A stretch of DNA of 64,000 nucleotides from Haloarcula argentinensis DSM 12282 (GTDB taxonomy: Archaea; Halobacteriota; Halobacteria; Halobacteriales; Haloarculaceae): the NCBI GenBank assembly GCA_000336895.1, contig AOLX01000014.1, positions 284,581-348,580 of the forward strand. Direction: 5' to 3'. Below the pieces are notes generated by a model that made no database searches, was not told where the DNA came from, and saw only the letters and a list, made by a program, of their open reading frames with translations. Positions within the stretch are counted from its first letter, which is position 1, and each line of letters begins with the position of its first letter. This document shows positions 16,199 through 24,469 of this stretch, in pieces. The translations under genes and the position numbers were made by a program.

Positions 16199-17323
16199 TT
16201 AATGGTGTTGAAAAATAAGTTGCTGTTTACTTTCCATTTGGTCAAGCGTATCACGCTGGTCTTCAACCGGTATGTTGTCGTACTTCAGCGTGGTCTTGAA
16301 GGACTCGTGACGGAATTGTGCTTGCGTAGCGGCGAGGTCACGCTCTTTGGTCATGTGAGTGCCGACCGAGTGACTGATAGCGTACCATGACATCTGCCGG
16401 TTCTCGTAACTAATTCCAGCCCTGTCACACAGGTCTTTGAGAATCCAACTCAGTTCGTTGGAACCGTAGCGGTTCCCATGCCGAGTGAGTCACAGTTTGT
16501 CGGTGTCTGCGTATCTCTGGTGGTTCTCTCGTTCCTCTATCCACCTCTCTAACGCCGTAGCTGTCCGGTCGGTAATGCCTACCGTCCAGTTCCCCTCGTT
16601 CTTGGCTGAATCCTCTCTCGGGATACGTAACAGGCCGTTCTCGGGTTCACACCAGCCTACCCGAGCGTTCCCGACTTCCACGGGTCGAAGACCAGCGTCA
16701 AGACTCGCCCAGATGAGAGACGTGAATTTCCAACTGTCAGGGTCTGCTTCGAGAAGGTCGCTGTCAGTCCCGTAGTTAGGAGTGCCATCTTTCCCGAGTG
16801 CGGCCTGTCGAATCTTGCGGCGTTCAGGCTTCGTCAGGAAGTCGCGCGGGCCGTTGTTGCCCCCGCCGGACTGGAAGTTCCAACTGAACTCCCACTCGTC
16901 GCGGTTGTACTTGTGCTGAAGCCACTTCGAGTAGCGTCCGAGCACACCGAGGATTTTACCCTTCGTGGACTCCGTCACGTCACGGAACGCGACTTCCCCC
17001 ATGTAGGCGCGCGCGTCGTCTTGATTGGGTGGGGCTTTGTAGCCTCCACGATTCTCCCATACCCACAAGTCGAAGCGTGCGGTTCGGTGTCCCGTCTGGC
17101 AGACGGTGTACGGGGAGTAGCCCTTCGCTTTCTCCGGGTCTTTCCCCATCCGAAGCAGGTACGTGAGGAAGGGTTTGCGGTACTCATAGTAGTCCACAGC
17201 CGCCTTATCGGATAAGAAGCCACGTTGGTTCTTACGGACGATTGTAATCGTTCTATTCGGTTCCATCATGTCCGAATCGAAACCGGGACAGCGTTCCAGC
17301 GTATTCGGCTTTTCGAGGTTCAT
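16199..17323 (-). pseudogene. Tyrosine recombinase/integrase with in-frame stop and lost catalytic Arg
   Basis: The frame from the ATG at 17323 (MNLEKPNTLERC) is a phage-integrase family protein with an N-terminal core-binding domain and the first catalytic Arg in DAGLRPVEVG. It stops at a TGA (16490-16492) after YADTDKL. The same frame then continues without shift as LTRHGNRYGS through to the catalytic-tyrosine region LKYDNIP, ending at 16199. One change, probably TGG to TGA, splits the gene. In addition the usual haloarchaeal IRHSTGT is ISHSVGT here, so the second catalytic Arg is Ser. Both changes point to a dead integrase of 374 codons. Confidence 0.85.
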
Positions 17324-17368
17324 TTGGGGTCTTGTCGTTGTTGGACAAGCCGAAAACGGGAGGTAGCG

Positions 17369-17394
17369 AGTGCGCGGGACCGGATTCGAACCGG
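17369..17394 (-). repeat. Internal att copy: exact 26-bp repeat of the tRNA-Leu(UAG) 3' end
   Basis: These 26 bases are identical to 17475-17500, which is the 3' end of tRNA-Leu(UAG) plus two flanking bases. The copy is in direct orientation 106 bases away. It probably marks the true right att site of the element, or a second tandem insertion of which only about 80 bases remain. Confidence 0.75.
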
Positions 17395-17474
17395 AGGAAG
17401 ACTCTTTCACTCGTCTTCCAGGGTTCGAATCCTCATTCCGAACTCACGGCTCTCATGAGTTATTCGAGCCGAGA

Positions 17475-17500
17475 AGTGCGCGGGACCGGATTCGAACCGG
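17475..17500 (-). repeat. att site within tRNA-Leu(UAG) 3' end
   Basis: This is the host copy of the 26-bp direct repeat. It covers the acceptor 3' strand and T arm of the tRNA gene, so integration at this site keeps the tRNA intact. It pairs with the copies at 17369-17394 (identical) and 14915-14938 (diverged). Confidence 0.75.
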
Positions 17501-17561
17501 CGGACCCCTACGGGATAGCGTCCTAAGCGCTACGCCTTTGGCCTGGCTCGGCAACCCGCGC
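17477..17561 (-). tRNA. tRNA-Leu (anticodon UAG)
   Basis: An 85-base type II tRNA on the minus strand. The acceptor GCGCGGG pairs with CCCGCGC and the discriminator is A. The anticodon stem TAGCG/CGCTA encloses CTTAGGA, giving anticodon UAG. A long variable arm (CCCGTAGGGG) is present, with T arm CCGG-TTCGAAT-CCGG. It is intact although its 3' end serves as the target site of the integrated element. Confidence 0.95.
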
Positions 17562-17647
17562 GCACCAGTCGCTATCCGCGTTGGCATCAAGAACCCTTCG
17601 CTTGCGGGCGACGAAGGTTTAGGTGGGATGGGGAACAACGGATCTGT

Positions 17648-17956
17648 ATGTACCGCGCCAGTGACCGCATTGAACACGACGAGTGGCTGTCCGATATCGA
17701 AGCGGCGTCGGACAGGCTGGACCTCGGGACAGCGGCGCGGTCCCACGCGGTTGACCTGTTCCTCTCGACAGTTCCAGAGGAAGACCGGTCGAAGCAGGCG
17801 ACAATGGCGGCTAGTGTGTACGTCGGTGCGCTGGTCGCCGGTGAGGAGCGGTCCCAGTCGGCCGTCGCAGAGGCGACGGACGTCTCCCGGTTGACGATTC
17901 AGCAGCGCTGGAAGGACTTGCTAGAGACGGCCGGGCTGGAAGCGCCGGGCTGGTAG
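17648..17956 (+). CDS. Single cyclin-box protein related to transcription factor TFB
   Basis: A 102-residue helical protein that resembles one cyclin-like repeat of TFB/TFIIB, the domain that contacts TBP and BRE DNA. The segment AASVYVGALVAGEERSQS followed by VAEATDVSRLTIQQRWKDLLE matches the last helices, including the helix-turn-helix-like pair. It lacks the zinc ribbon and B-finger of a true TFB, so it cannot recruit polymerase in the usual way. It could be a regulator that competes for or modifies TBP binding, which is an inference. Its stop abuts the coaD stop with no gap. Confidence 0.75.
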   Translation: MYRASDRIEHDEWLSDIEAASDRLDLGTAARSHAVDLFLSTVPEEDRSKQATMAASVYVGALVAGEERSQSAVAEATDVSRLTIQQRWKDLLETAGLEAPGW

Positions 17957-18445
17957 CTACGAAATGTTCTGACGGCCGGTGCGGTTCGGAGTCAGGTTCC
18001 CGTGTTCGTCGATTTCGCCCTCGACGATCCGGGTCGAAGAAATGATGTCGCCGTCCTCGGCACGGACGTGCGGGACGACTTCGATTTCGAGCGGGTCGTG
18101 GCCCCGCTCCTCGCGGATTTCGTTGATACGGCGGCCGCCGGTCTCCGTCTCGGGCGAGACGACAAGCGTGTCGAACTGCGACTCCGTAGCGATGCCGGTC
18201 GGCTCGGTGAGTTCTCGGACCTGCCACTCGCGCTCTTGCTCGGCGGCGAGCGTCGCGAGTTCGTCGGCGAGTGCGGATTGCCGTTCGCTGAACGGGCGCA
18301 CGTGGCGCTGGTCGTGGCGCGTCTTCGGCGCGAGGTCGTCGCTGGTGAGGCCAACTGTCACGTCCCCGAGTTCGAATGCGCGTTCGAACAGCGCGCGGTG
18401 TCCGTCGTGAATCGGGTCGAACGTTCCCCCCAGCGCGACATTCAT
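17957..18445 (-). CDS. coaD: Phosphopantetheine adenylyltransferase (archaeal type)
   Basis: The enzyme adds AMP from ATP to 4'-phosphopantetheine, giving dephospho-CoA. The 162-residue protein begins MNVALGGTFDPIHDGHRALF, with the nucleotidyltransferase GTFDPIHDGH motif (an HxGH-type site). It ends with ISSTRIVEGEID, the second nucleotide-binding motif. The ATG at 18445 is chosen because it places the first strand at the N-terminus. A frame 54 codons longer has no family support. Together with panB it indicates CoA synthesis from scratch. It is convergent with the TFB-like gene. Confidence 0.92.
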   Translation of the reverse strand: MNVALGGTFDPIHDGHRALFERAFELGDVTVGLTSDDLAPKTRHDQRHVRPFSERQSALADELATLAAEQEREWQVRELTEPTGIATESQFDTLVVSPETETGGRRINEIREERGHDPLEIEVVPHVRAEDGDIISSTRIVEGEIDEHGNLTPNRTGRQNIS

Positions 18446-18515
18446 ATCCCGGGCAACGGCACGGGTAGGTTTAGTAATATCGACTTGCGAAACAGCCTGC
18501 TGGAGCCGGGTTTGA

Positions 18516-19076
18516 TTATACGTCAGCGTCGTCTTCGCCCTCGGACTCGTCTCCTTCGTCACCAGTGTGGTCGCTTGCGTCGGCGTCGGTCGCGTCATCG
18601 TTTGCATCTTCGACCGAAATTGTCACCGGCTCATCGTCGGGTTCCAGCGTCGTCTCGCCGCCGATGTGATCGTCAAGGTTGAACACCGTGTTTAGTTCCG
18701 ACTGGATATCACCGACGATAGTGTTGACGAGGTCGCTCGGCGGGATAGCGCTGTACTCGTAGGGGTTGTTGCCTGCGCCGTCGCTCTCACGCTTCTGGCG
18801 GGTCACGACCTCTTCTTCGGTGAGTGCCGCCAGAGCCTCGCGGACCGTGCTCGGATACAGGCCGGTCCCCTCAGCTATCTCCTCACTGGTGCTCTCGGGA
18901 TGCTGTCGCAGGTGGACGTAGATCCGTGCCCGGGTCTCCGTGTCGAGCACCCACGCAAGCAGGTCAACGATCCCTTCGTCGAACTGCTCGACTGCACGGT
19001 CTGCCTCCTGTTCGATTCGTTCACGGACATCGCCTGTGTCCTCGGGGTCGTCGTGGTCGTTGTCGTCTGCAGACAT
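18516..19076 (-). CDS. Winged-helix transcription regulator with acidic tail
   Basis: A protein of about 186 residues with a central winged helix at roughly 45-110 (ETRARIYVHLRQHPESTSEEIAEGTGLYPSTVREALAAL, recognition helix near YPSTVREAL). The wing ends in VVTRQKRES. A region with YEYSAIPPSDLVNTIVGDI and a strongly acidic C-terminus follow. It is probably a DNA-binding repressor or activator of the ArsR/TrmB type, with unknown targets. The ATG at 19076 is preferred over one seven codons upstream. It lies 70 bases upstream of coaD on the same strand and is separated by 112 bases from gshA. Confidence 0.8.
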   Translation of the reverse strand: MSADDNDHDDPEDTGDVRERIEQEADRAVEQFDEGIVDLLAWVLDTETRARIYVHLRQHPESTSEEIAEGTGLYPSTVREALAALTEEEVVTRQKRESDGAGNNPYEYSAIPPSDLVNTIVGDIQSELNTVFNLDDHIGGETTLEPDDEPVTISVEDANDDATDADASDHTGDEGDESEGEDDADV

Positions 19077-19188
19077 GCGTTGTCTCTGTGAGGACAAAAG
19101 CTATAGCTGGATAAAAACCCTTGGCCCGGACTCTCCTGTCGCTACGCAGTATCAAACAGCCGAGTCCGGCCTCAGACGACAGCCCAGA

Positions 19189-20268
19189 TCAGGACAGGCG
19201 CAGCGAGTCAACGAGCGCCATGACGCCCTCCTCCGACCGAAGCCGGCGCTGTCGCTCTGCGCCACTTTCGCGGTCGTACAGTTCCCACAGTCCGTCGATA
19301 CCCAGCCGGTCGCTCTCCATCTCGACTAGTTCCTCAACCGAGCGCGTCGTCGAGAGGTCACGCGACAGCAGTTCCGCGGACTGGCCGTGGCGGATTGCGC
19401 GCCACTTGTTCTCGTCGAGGAATTCCCGGCGGAGCCGCCGGCCGGACTCCCCGTCCTCGTAGCGTTCAGCAAGGTCGACGACGAGCTCGTGGACGTACTC
19501 GACGAAGGCCAGCACCCGGTCCGGGTCGGCCTGTCCGTCCGGCGCGCGTACTTCGACGGTGCCGTGGCCGGAGTGGGGCCGCACGTCGAACCAGAGTTCG
19601 CCGCGGTCGTCGATGCTCCCCGTTTCGAGCATCCGCCGTTCGTAGGTCTCGAAGGCGTCGTAATCGTCGAACGCCGTCGGCATCCCGGTGTTGGGCAGGG
19701 CCTCGAAGATCTTCCCGCGGGCGGACTGCAGCCCGGTGTCGAAGCCGTTCCAGTACGGGGAGTTGGCCGACAGCGCGAGCATCAGTGGGAGATGCCAGCG
19801 AAGCTCGTTTGCCACCCAGACGGCCTTGTCCGCGTCGTCCACGCCGACGTGGACGTGCAGGCCCGCGGTCGTGTTGCGGTGCTGTGGGTACTGGATGCGG
19901 TCCAGCTGTGACTTATACCGGGGCTTCTCGGCGTGTTCGAGTTCGCGCCACTTCGCCAGCGGGTGCAGGCCCGCGGCGGCGATACCGAACCCGTTCGCTT
20001 CGGCGTGGTCGACCAGCGCGTCCCGGACTGACCGGAGGTGGTCACCGGCGTCCGCCGGGTCGTCGATACGCGGCGTCTGCGTCTCGATAACGCACTTGAA
20101 CAGTTCGTGGTCGAGCCGCCCGTCAAGAACCGCTGGTGGCTCCGTCTCGTAGACGAGTTCGTCCGTGCCAGACGTTGGGCGACCGAACTCGTCGACGACG
20201 TAGAACTCTTCTTCGATGCCGAGCGTTCCCATCCGGGTAAAATGCTCGGCAGAACCCGTCGCGTCCAT
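19189..20268 (-). CDS. gshA: Glutamate-cysteine ligase (gamma-glutamylcysteine synthesis)
   Basis: This is a GCS2-family ATP-dependent ligase that joins glutamate and cysteine. Haloarchaea are known to keep gamma-glutamylcysteine itself as the main low-molecular-weight thiol. Recognisable motifs are [10 protein letters not shown] near the N-terminus (metal/ATP site), [27 protein letters not shown] and [16 protein letters not shown]. The 359-residue length is normal. The start at 20268 gives a 12-residue lead before the conserved [10 protein letters not shown]. The internal ATG is also possible. It is monocistronic or linked to the downstream regulator. Confidence 0.92.
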   Translation of the reverse strand: MDATGSAEHFTRMGTLGIEEEFYVVDEFGRPTSGTDELVYETEPPAVLDGRLDHELFKCVIETQTPRIDDPADAGDHLRSVRDALVDHAEANGFGIAAAGLHPLAKWRELEHAEKPRYKSQLDRIQYPQHRNTTAGLHVHVGVDDADKAVWVANELRWHLPLMLALSANSPYWNGFDTGLQSARGKIFEALPNTGMPTAFDDYDAFETYERRMLETGSIDDRGELWFDVRPHSGHGTVEVRAPDGQADPDRVLAFVEYVHELVVDLAERYEDGESGRRLRREFLDENKWRAIRHGQSAELLSRDLSTTRSVEELVEMESDRLGIDGLWELYDRESGAERQRRLRSEEGVMALVDSLRLS

Positions 20269-20376
20269 TAATCAGCACATCGGAATCGATCCGCTAAAGC
20301 CTTCCGTCCCTGCCCGCTCAGGCTGCACAATTAGGTTCCTTCTCGGGCGATCCTGGAGGGGCGGCAACGATCCCAA

Positions 20377-21009
20377 CTAGTCCTCTCGCGGCCGGGCAAC
20401 AATACCGAGATGGTCCTCGTGATACGGGTCCAGTCGCGCCGTCTCAAGCAGTTCGTACTCGGCGCTGAGTTCCTCACGTACGTTGTCGAACACGTCCGCA
20501 GGGTCGGCGGTCACGTCCTCGCTTCGGGCCTTGATAGCCGCGAGGAGCCGTCCGTCGTCGGTCAGGAACCGTTTGTTGAGCGCCGCTACCCGGGCCTGCC
20601 CTCTGGTCGCCACGTCCTGCACGACGACGTCGACCGGTTCGACGACGTGGGCGTAACGCTCGGGCTTGCGTGCGTCCTTCAGCAGCGGAAAGAGATTCTG
20701 TCGGCTCTCCGCGGCGTCCAGCAGTTCCCGCACCGGACGGGGCGCGAACTCGACGGCGTAGGTCGGACCGGCGAAATCCGCTACGTGGCTCACGGTCGTC
20801 CCGGCCGCTGCGCCGAGATACAGAACAGTCTCGTCACCCTCCAGACCTGTTTCCATACCATGTTCGAGCATCGCACCGAGCTTCGAGCGGTGGGGGTCCC
20901 ACCGTCGCCAGTCGCCGTCGGTCCGCTCGCCGTACACCGGCTGGCCCTGTGTGGCGAGGCTCGTCTCACCATCGAAGTCGTGGCGCTCGACGCCTGCCGG
21001 GAGCGTCAT
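20377..21009 (-). CDS. flpA: Fibrillarin-like rRNA/tRNA 2'-O-methyltransferase
   Basis: This SAM-dependent enzyme is the catalytic subunit of archaeal box C/D RNPs, which methylate rRNA and tRNA riboses at guide-RNA-chosen sites. It has the fibrillarin N-terminal region (RRWDPHRSKLGAM), the SAM-binding motif VLYLGAAAGTTVSH, AVEFAPRPVREL, VDVVVQDVA and LLAAIKARS. The 210-residue length is standard. Its ATG overlaps the Nop5 stop as ATGA, which supports the physical partnership of the two proteins in the same RNP. No guide RNA was identified in the spacer. Confidence 0.94.
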   Translation of the reverse strand: MTLPAGVERHDFDGETSLATQGQPVYGERTDGDWRRWDPHRSKLGAMLEHGMETGLEGDETVLYLGAAAGTTVSHVADFAGPTYAVEFAPRPVRELLDAAESRQNLFPLLKDARKPERYAHVVEPVDVVVQDVATRGQARVAALNKRFLTDDGRLLAAIKARSEDVTADPADVFDNVREELSAEYELLETARLDPYHEDHLGIVARPRED

Positions 21010-21845
21010 TCGTCGCCCTCCTCGGCTCGGGCCTGAATCCGCTCGATTCGTTCGTCGAGTTCCGCCTGCAGGTCCGACCGACGGTCGCCGCTGTAGTGAT
21101 CGATTCGGGCAGCAATCGAGAGCTTCCCGGCAAGTGCCCGTGCAGCCGAGCCGCGGTCTTCCCGCCGGGTCCCGCGCACGTACTCGTGAGTGAAGATGAC
21201 GCCGTGTTTCGGTGATGGCGCATTCCCCTTGAGGTGGGCAAAGAGCGCGTCTTCCGCCCCAAGGACCTGCACCGTTCCGCTCGGTTTCTTCGCCAGCGCT
21301 TCGAGGCCGCCAGCCAGTGAAATAAGCCGGGCCGCCAGCACCGGCCCGGCCAGCATCGAGAGGTTTGGCGCGACGGCTGGGGCGGTCCGCTCGATGTACG
21401 CCCGAAGCGAGTCCGCCTCATCGGCCAGCCCGGCCGTCTGCTCGGCAAGCGCCCGGAGGGCGGTGTCGCCTTCGTCCTCGTCGTCCCGCTCGACCAGCGA
21501 GCGGGCGTACTCGACGCCGCTCCCGCTGTCACCGTACCGGCTCCCGCCCCATTCGGCGACCCGTTCGGCGAGTTCGTTCGCTGTCCGCTCGCAGTCGGCC
21601 ATCGCCCGGACTGCGTGGACGAGTTGCTGGTCGTCAGCGCCCTCCTGTTCGGCGACCGCCGCGCTGGTGGCCGCCATCGTCACCTCGTGTAGCCGGTCGT
21701 AGTAGGCCGCCTCGTCGTCGGCGAACCCTGCCTCGACGGCCTGCTGTGGCCAGTCCTCCGGCGTGTCGGCTCGCCCGGCCTCTATCTGTTCGACAGCGGC
21801 CGCATCGTCATCCGGGTCCAGCCCGGCGAACCACCCGTTGCTCAT
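21006..21845 (-). CDS. nop5: Nop5/Nop56-family box C/D RNP scaffold protein
   Basis: A scaffold that binds L7Ae-guide RNA and docks fibrillarin. The C-terminal Nop domain is clear, with the conserved APNLSMLAGPVLAARL, VQVLGAEDALFAHL and PKHGVIFTHEYVRG, and ALAGKLSIAARIDHY. The N-terminal domain and coiled coil are shortened relative to eukaryotic Nop56, as usual in haloarchaea. The start is set at the ATG at 21845 (MSNGWFAGLDPDDD). The longer frame to 21977 lacks family features. It is followed directly by flpA with a four-base overlap. Confidence 0.93.
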   Translation of the reverse strand: MSNGWFAGLDPDDDAAAVEQIEAGRADTPEDWPQQAVEAGFADDEAAYYDRLHEVTMAATSAAVAEQEGADDQQLVHAVRAMADCERTANELAERVAEWGGSRYGDSGSGVEYARSLVERDDEDEGDTALRALAEQTAGLADEADSLRAYIERTAPAVAPNLSMLAGPVLAARLISLAGGLEALAKKPSGTVQVLGAEDALFAHLKGNAPSPKHGVIFTHEYVRGTRREDRGSAARALAGKLSIAARIDHYSGDRRSDLQAELDERIERIQARAEEGDE

Positions 21846-21930
21846 AGCCGTGTGTGCACGCCCGACCCGAAAAAGTGACGCGGTTAGCGCCTCGCCGTCC
21901 TGTCGGTACTTACTGTGCCTGGACCAGCCC

Positions 21931-22713
21931 TCAGCGCATCCCTGGCGGCGGACCGCGGTCCCGCGGGTCGTCGTCATCGCCGTCCTCTTCGAGGTCGATA
22001 CCGGCCTCCTTGCGTCGGCGAATCACTGCCTGTAGCTGTCGGTAGTAGTACAGCGTTCCCACGACGCCGATGACAATGGCGATGGCCGACAGGCCGCCGA
22101 ACAGCAACAGGTCACGGTCGAGGTAGTACCGGACGACGATCTGGTCGGAGGTAACCTCGTCCCAGCGGATGACCTGCTGGCCGTCGACGGTCTCGGACTC
22201 GTAGCCACCCGGGCTAATCCGCGAGAGGAACGGAATCCCGGCCCCGGTGTTGGGCGGAAGCACGACCGTGTACGAGCCGTCCTCGACGAGCGTCGGAGAG
22301 GCGAAGCGTTTGCCGGTCCGCCCAACTGAGTACCCCACCTTTCCGGAGACGTTCGCCGGGAACGAGATGGTAGTTCGCTGGCGGTTCTCCGAGGCGCTCA
22401 GCGAGGATTCAGCAGCGCTGACGACCGTTCCGTTGGGGTATCTGAACCGGAGCGCACTGATGGGGACGCTCCGCTCGCGCCCGAGGCCATCGACAGTGTA
22501 CACGTCGAACGTCGTCTCGTTTTCGACAGCGTAGACGGCGGTGTATTTCGACTCCTCGATGACGATGGTCCCGTCAGCTGAGGTGTTCCAGTCGTAGCTC
22601 GCGTTCTCGTTCAGCCGCTCCGGGTCGACCTCTTCCGAGCCGAAGAAGCCGCTACAGCCCGAAAGGGCGACCAGTGCGAGAACGGCAACCAACAGGAGGT
22701 GGCGGCGTTTCAT
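21931..22713 (-). CDS. Lipoprotein with C-terminal membrane helix (DUF5803-like)
   Basis: A 260-residue exported protein. The signal peptide ends at the lipobox LSGC (Cys19 or 20), so it is probably lipid-anchored. It then has about 170 residues of beta-rich exterior domain, a membrane helix at about 208-228 (LLLFGGLSAIAIVIGVVGTL) and a charged cytosolic tail ending in a Pro/Gly-rich stretch. This is a haloarchaeal conserved family (DUF5803, from memory) without known function. It sits directly downstream of the TFE-DUF2110 pair on the same strand with a nine-base gap. Confidence 0.75.
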   Translation of the reverse strand: MKRRHLLLVAVLALVALSGCSGFFGSEEVDPERLNENASYDWNTSADGTIVIEESKYTAVYAVENETTFDVYTVDGLGRERSVPISALRFRYPNGTVVSAAESSLSASENRQRTTISFPANVSGKVGYSVGRTGKRFASPTLVEDGSYTVVLPPNTGAGIPFLSRISPGGYESETVDGQQVIRWDEVTSDQIVVRYYLDRDLLLFGGLSAIAIVIGVVGTLYYYRQLQAVIRRRKEAGIDLEEDGDDDDPRDRGPPPGMR

Positions 22714-22722
22714 AGCTCGAAA

Positions 22723-23394
22723 TCAGGGCACGATTGCCAGCAGCTCTGACGGCATGTACTGCCCGATATCGGCGAGCAGCCCCGGCGGGTCGGTGTCCGG
22801 GTTGCAGATGATGCTCTGTTCTAACAGGCCGATGCGTTCGACAGTGACGATGTCCTGAGCGTGGCCAGCGCGGTTGACTGTCGCGCGCGCTTCCGAGCGT
22901 GTCACGCTGTTTGCGTTGATGCGGCCGTTGCCACGGGTCCACTCGTACAGGCGGTCCTGCTCGACCTCTGCAAGGCTTGGAGGGTCGCCGGCGACGAAGC
23001 GGAGCGGAAGGTGCTGGACCAGTCCGAACCGTTTCCGGATCTGTGACGGCGTCCCCTGTCCGAGACCCAGCTCATCGGCCGGAATCCGGACCGTCTGACC
23101 GAAGCCGACATCGAGGACAAAGCCGTCCTCGTCCCAGCTATCGAGTGTGCCAACGTACGTCTCGCCGTCTTCGTGGTCGGCGACCAGTTCGCCGAATTCT
23201 TCACGGAGGAGGTTCCGGGCGACAGTTTCGTCAGGGCCATCGACGGTCACCGACGGGAATTCGTCGTCGCGGAGGCCGATGTCGTACTCTACGTCGAGGT
23301 CGCCGAGTTCGTTGCCGACCATCGAGCGCAGTCCGTCCAGCGTACGGTCCCGGGCATCGCCGGCGACGTACACTTTTGTACCGAGAACGACCAT
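22723..23394 (-). CDS. DUF2110 family protein linked to TFE
   Basis: A 223-residue protein whose family is regularly found beside the gene for transcription factor TFE in archaea. It includes a small beta-barrel-like segment near residues 80-110 (YVGTLDSWDEDGFVLDVGFG) that resembles an S1-type nucleic-acid-binding fold, followed by a helical C-terminal half. The exact function is unknown. Its ATG overlaps the tfe stop by one base (TGATG), so the two should be translationally coupled. A role in transcription or RNA binding is inferred from that linkage. Confidence 0.82.
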   Translation of the reverse strand: MVVLGTKVYVAGDARDRTLDGLRSMVGNELGDLDVEYDIGLRDDEFPSVTVDGPDETVARNLLREEFGELVADHEDGETYVGTLDSWDEDGFVLDVGFGQTVRIPADELGLGQGTPSQIRKRFGLVQHLPLRFVAGDPPSLAEVEQDRLYEWTRGNGRINANSVTRSEARATVNRAGHAQDIVTVERIGLLEQSIICNPDTDPPGLLADIGQYMPSELLAIVP

Positions 23395-23924
23395 CAGGCT
23401 TCCACGTCCACGTCGGCGTTCAGCTCATCTCTGAGTTCTTCGATGCGGTTCTCCATCGCAGTGACGAGGCGGGTGTTCTCCATCGTCTCGACCTGGTTGC
23501 CACATTCGGGGCACTCGAAGCCGAATTCCATCGCTTCGCCGAACTCGAAGCGGATACCGCAGTGTTCACAGAGGTAGAACTCGTTTTCCCGCTCGTATTC
23601 GCGGCGCTCTTCGAGGCCGTCGAGCAGGCGGTGCATCTCCTCTTGCAGTTGTTCCGGGATCTTCTCGTACTGGAACGTCCAGAGGTACGTGAGCCACCCG
23701 GAGTCCTCGTCGCGGAGCCGACGATAGGTCGCGAGGTCGTTCTCGTAGAGAATAAACAGCGCTCTGCGCACGTCGTTCAGTTCGAGCCCGAGCTCCTCGG
23801 CCAGTTCCTCGTCGGTCACTTCGCCGTCCGGCGGCGCGGCGGCGACCGGCATCCCTTTCGGTCCGACCAGCTCGTGGAGGTACTTCTGTATGACGGGGTC
23901 CTCCAAGAGTTCCTCAAAAGCCAT
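23394..23924 (-). CDS. tfe: Transcription initiation factor TFE (alpha subunit)
   Basis: TFE helps open promoter DNA and stabilises the initiation complex. The N-terminal winged helix (about 15-90) contains VTDEELAEELGLELNDVRRALFILYENDLATYRR. A coiled linker with YEKIPEQLQEEM comes next, then a C-terminal zinc ribbon with CEHC and CPEC. It ends in an acidic helix. The start is taken at the ATG at 23924 (MAFEELL) rather than three codons upstream. A TTTTAAC element about 30 bases upstream is a probable TATA box, with little leader. Confidence 0.94.
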   Translation of the reverse strand: MAFEELLEDPVIQKYLHELVGPKGMPVAAAPPDGEVTDEELAEELGLELNDVRRALFILYENDLATYRRLRDEDSGWLTYLWTFQYEKIPEQLQEEMHRLLDGLEERREYERENEFYLCEHCGIRFEFGEAMEFGFECPECGNQVETMENTRLVTAMENRIEELRDELNADVDVEA

Positions 23925-24119
23925 TACCCGCACATCCGGGAGTCACGTGGTTAAAACCATCGGGTCGTCCTCTCTCGAACGCTGACACAGAGGCCGGGAC
24001 CACGCTGCTGTTGAGAAGGACTCGTTGTGCCTGCAGGCGGACAGCAACAACGGCGGACAGCAGTCCCTTTTTGCGTCCTACCGTCAGCGTAGTCCGTCGC
24101 TAGAACCCCACACACCCCA

Positions 24120-24371
24120 CTATTCGATTTTTTCGACTGGCGTCCGACAGGAGGAGCAGGTCTCTTTGTCGATAGCGACGAAGACGGAGTCACAGGACGG
24201 ACACTCGTAGAGATTCGATGCAGGTTCGTCGGCCGTGTCCGCGCCGTCATTGCCGGCGGAGCCAGTCCGAACACGGTTATCCGTCACTGCACCGGCCTCT
24301 GGTCCGTTGTCTGACTGCCCCTTCCCACCCGAGAGTACATCCGAGACTGATTTTTTGATTTTGTCTAGCAT
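24120..24371 (-). CDS. Small zinc-ribbon protein
   Basis: An 83-residue protein from the ATG at 24371 (MLDKIKKSVSDVLSGG). It has a short amphipathic N-terminus and a hydrophilic, low-complexity middle. The C-terminal treble-clef or rubredoxin-like ribbon contains CPSC and CSSC separated by 13 residues (YECPSCDSVFVAIDKETCSSC). Such ribbons bind zinc and often mediate protein or nucleic-acid contacts. The specific role is unknown. The gene stands alone between tfe and folA. 23925-24119 upstream of its end holds no other gene that I can support. Confidence 0.75.
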   Translation of the reverse strand: MLDKIKKSVSDVLSGGKGQSDNGPEAGAVTDNRVRTGSAGNDGADTADEPASNLYECPSCDSVFVAIDKETCSSCRTPVEKIE

Positions 24372-24469
24372 CACGAGTTGCTGCAGGATAGTAGTCATTT
24401 GAATTACTTTAACAGCTGTGGTTTTCAGGACACGGACAGTTCCAGACGACCGTCTTCACTGGCGAACAG

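Larger units (their letters stand above)
14915..17500. mobile_element. Decayed integrative element at tRNA-Leu(UAG)
   Basis: The segment is bounded on the right by the 3' end of tRNA-Leu(UAG) and on the left by a diverged copy of the same tRNA sequence (14915-14938). It carries a broken tyrosine recombinase and a lower-GC membrane gene. A further exact copy of the tRNA end at 17369-17394 lies inside the right edge. These are typical marks of a tRNA-targeting element that has lost most of its cargo. Both visible lesions in the recombinase suggest it can no longer excise itself. No replication or capsid gene remains. Confidence 0.72.

Noticed and set aside
16490..16492. TGA in the integrase read as selenocysteine
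   Set aside because: Homologues are not selenoproteins and usually have Trp nearby. A simple nonsense change or sequencing error fits better.
17332..17526. Open frames running across the tRNA-derived repeats (peptides such as GPDSNRR)
   Set aside because: They are translations of tRNA-gene sequence and its att copies, without start signals or homologous proteins known to me.
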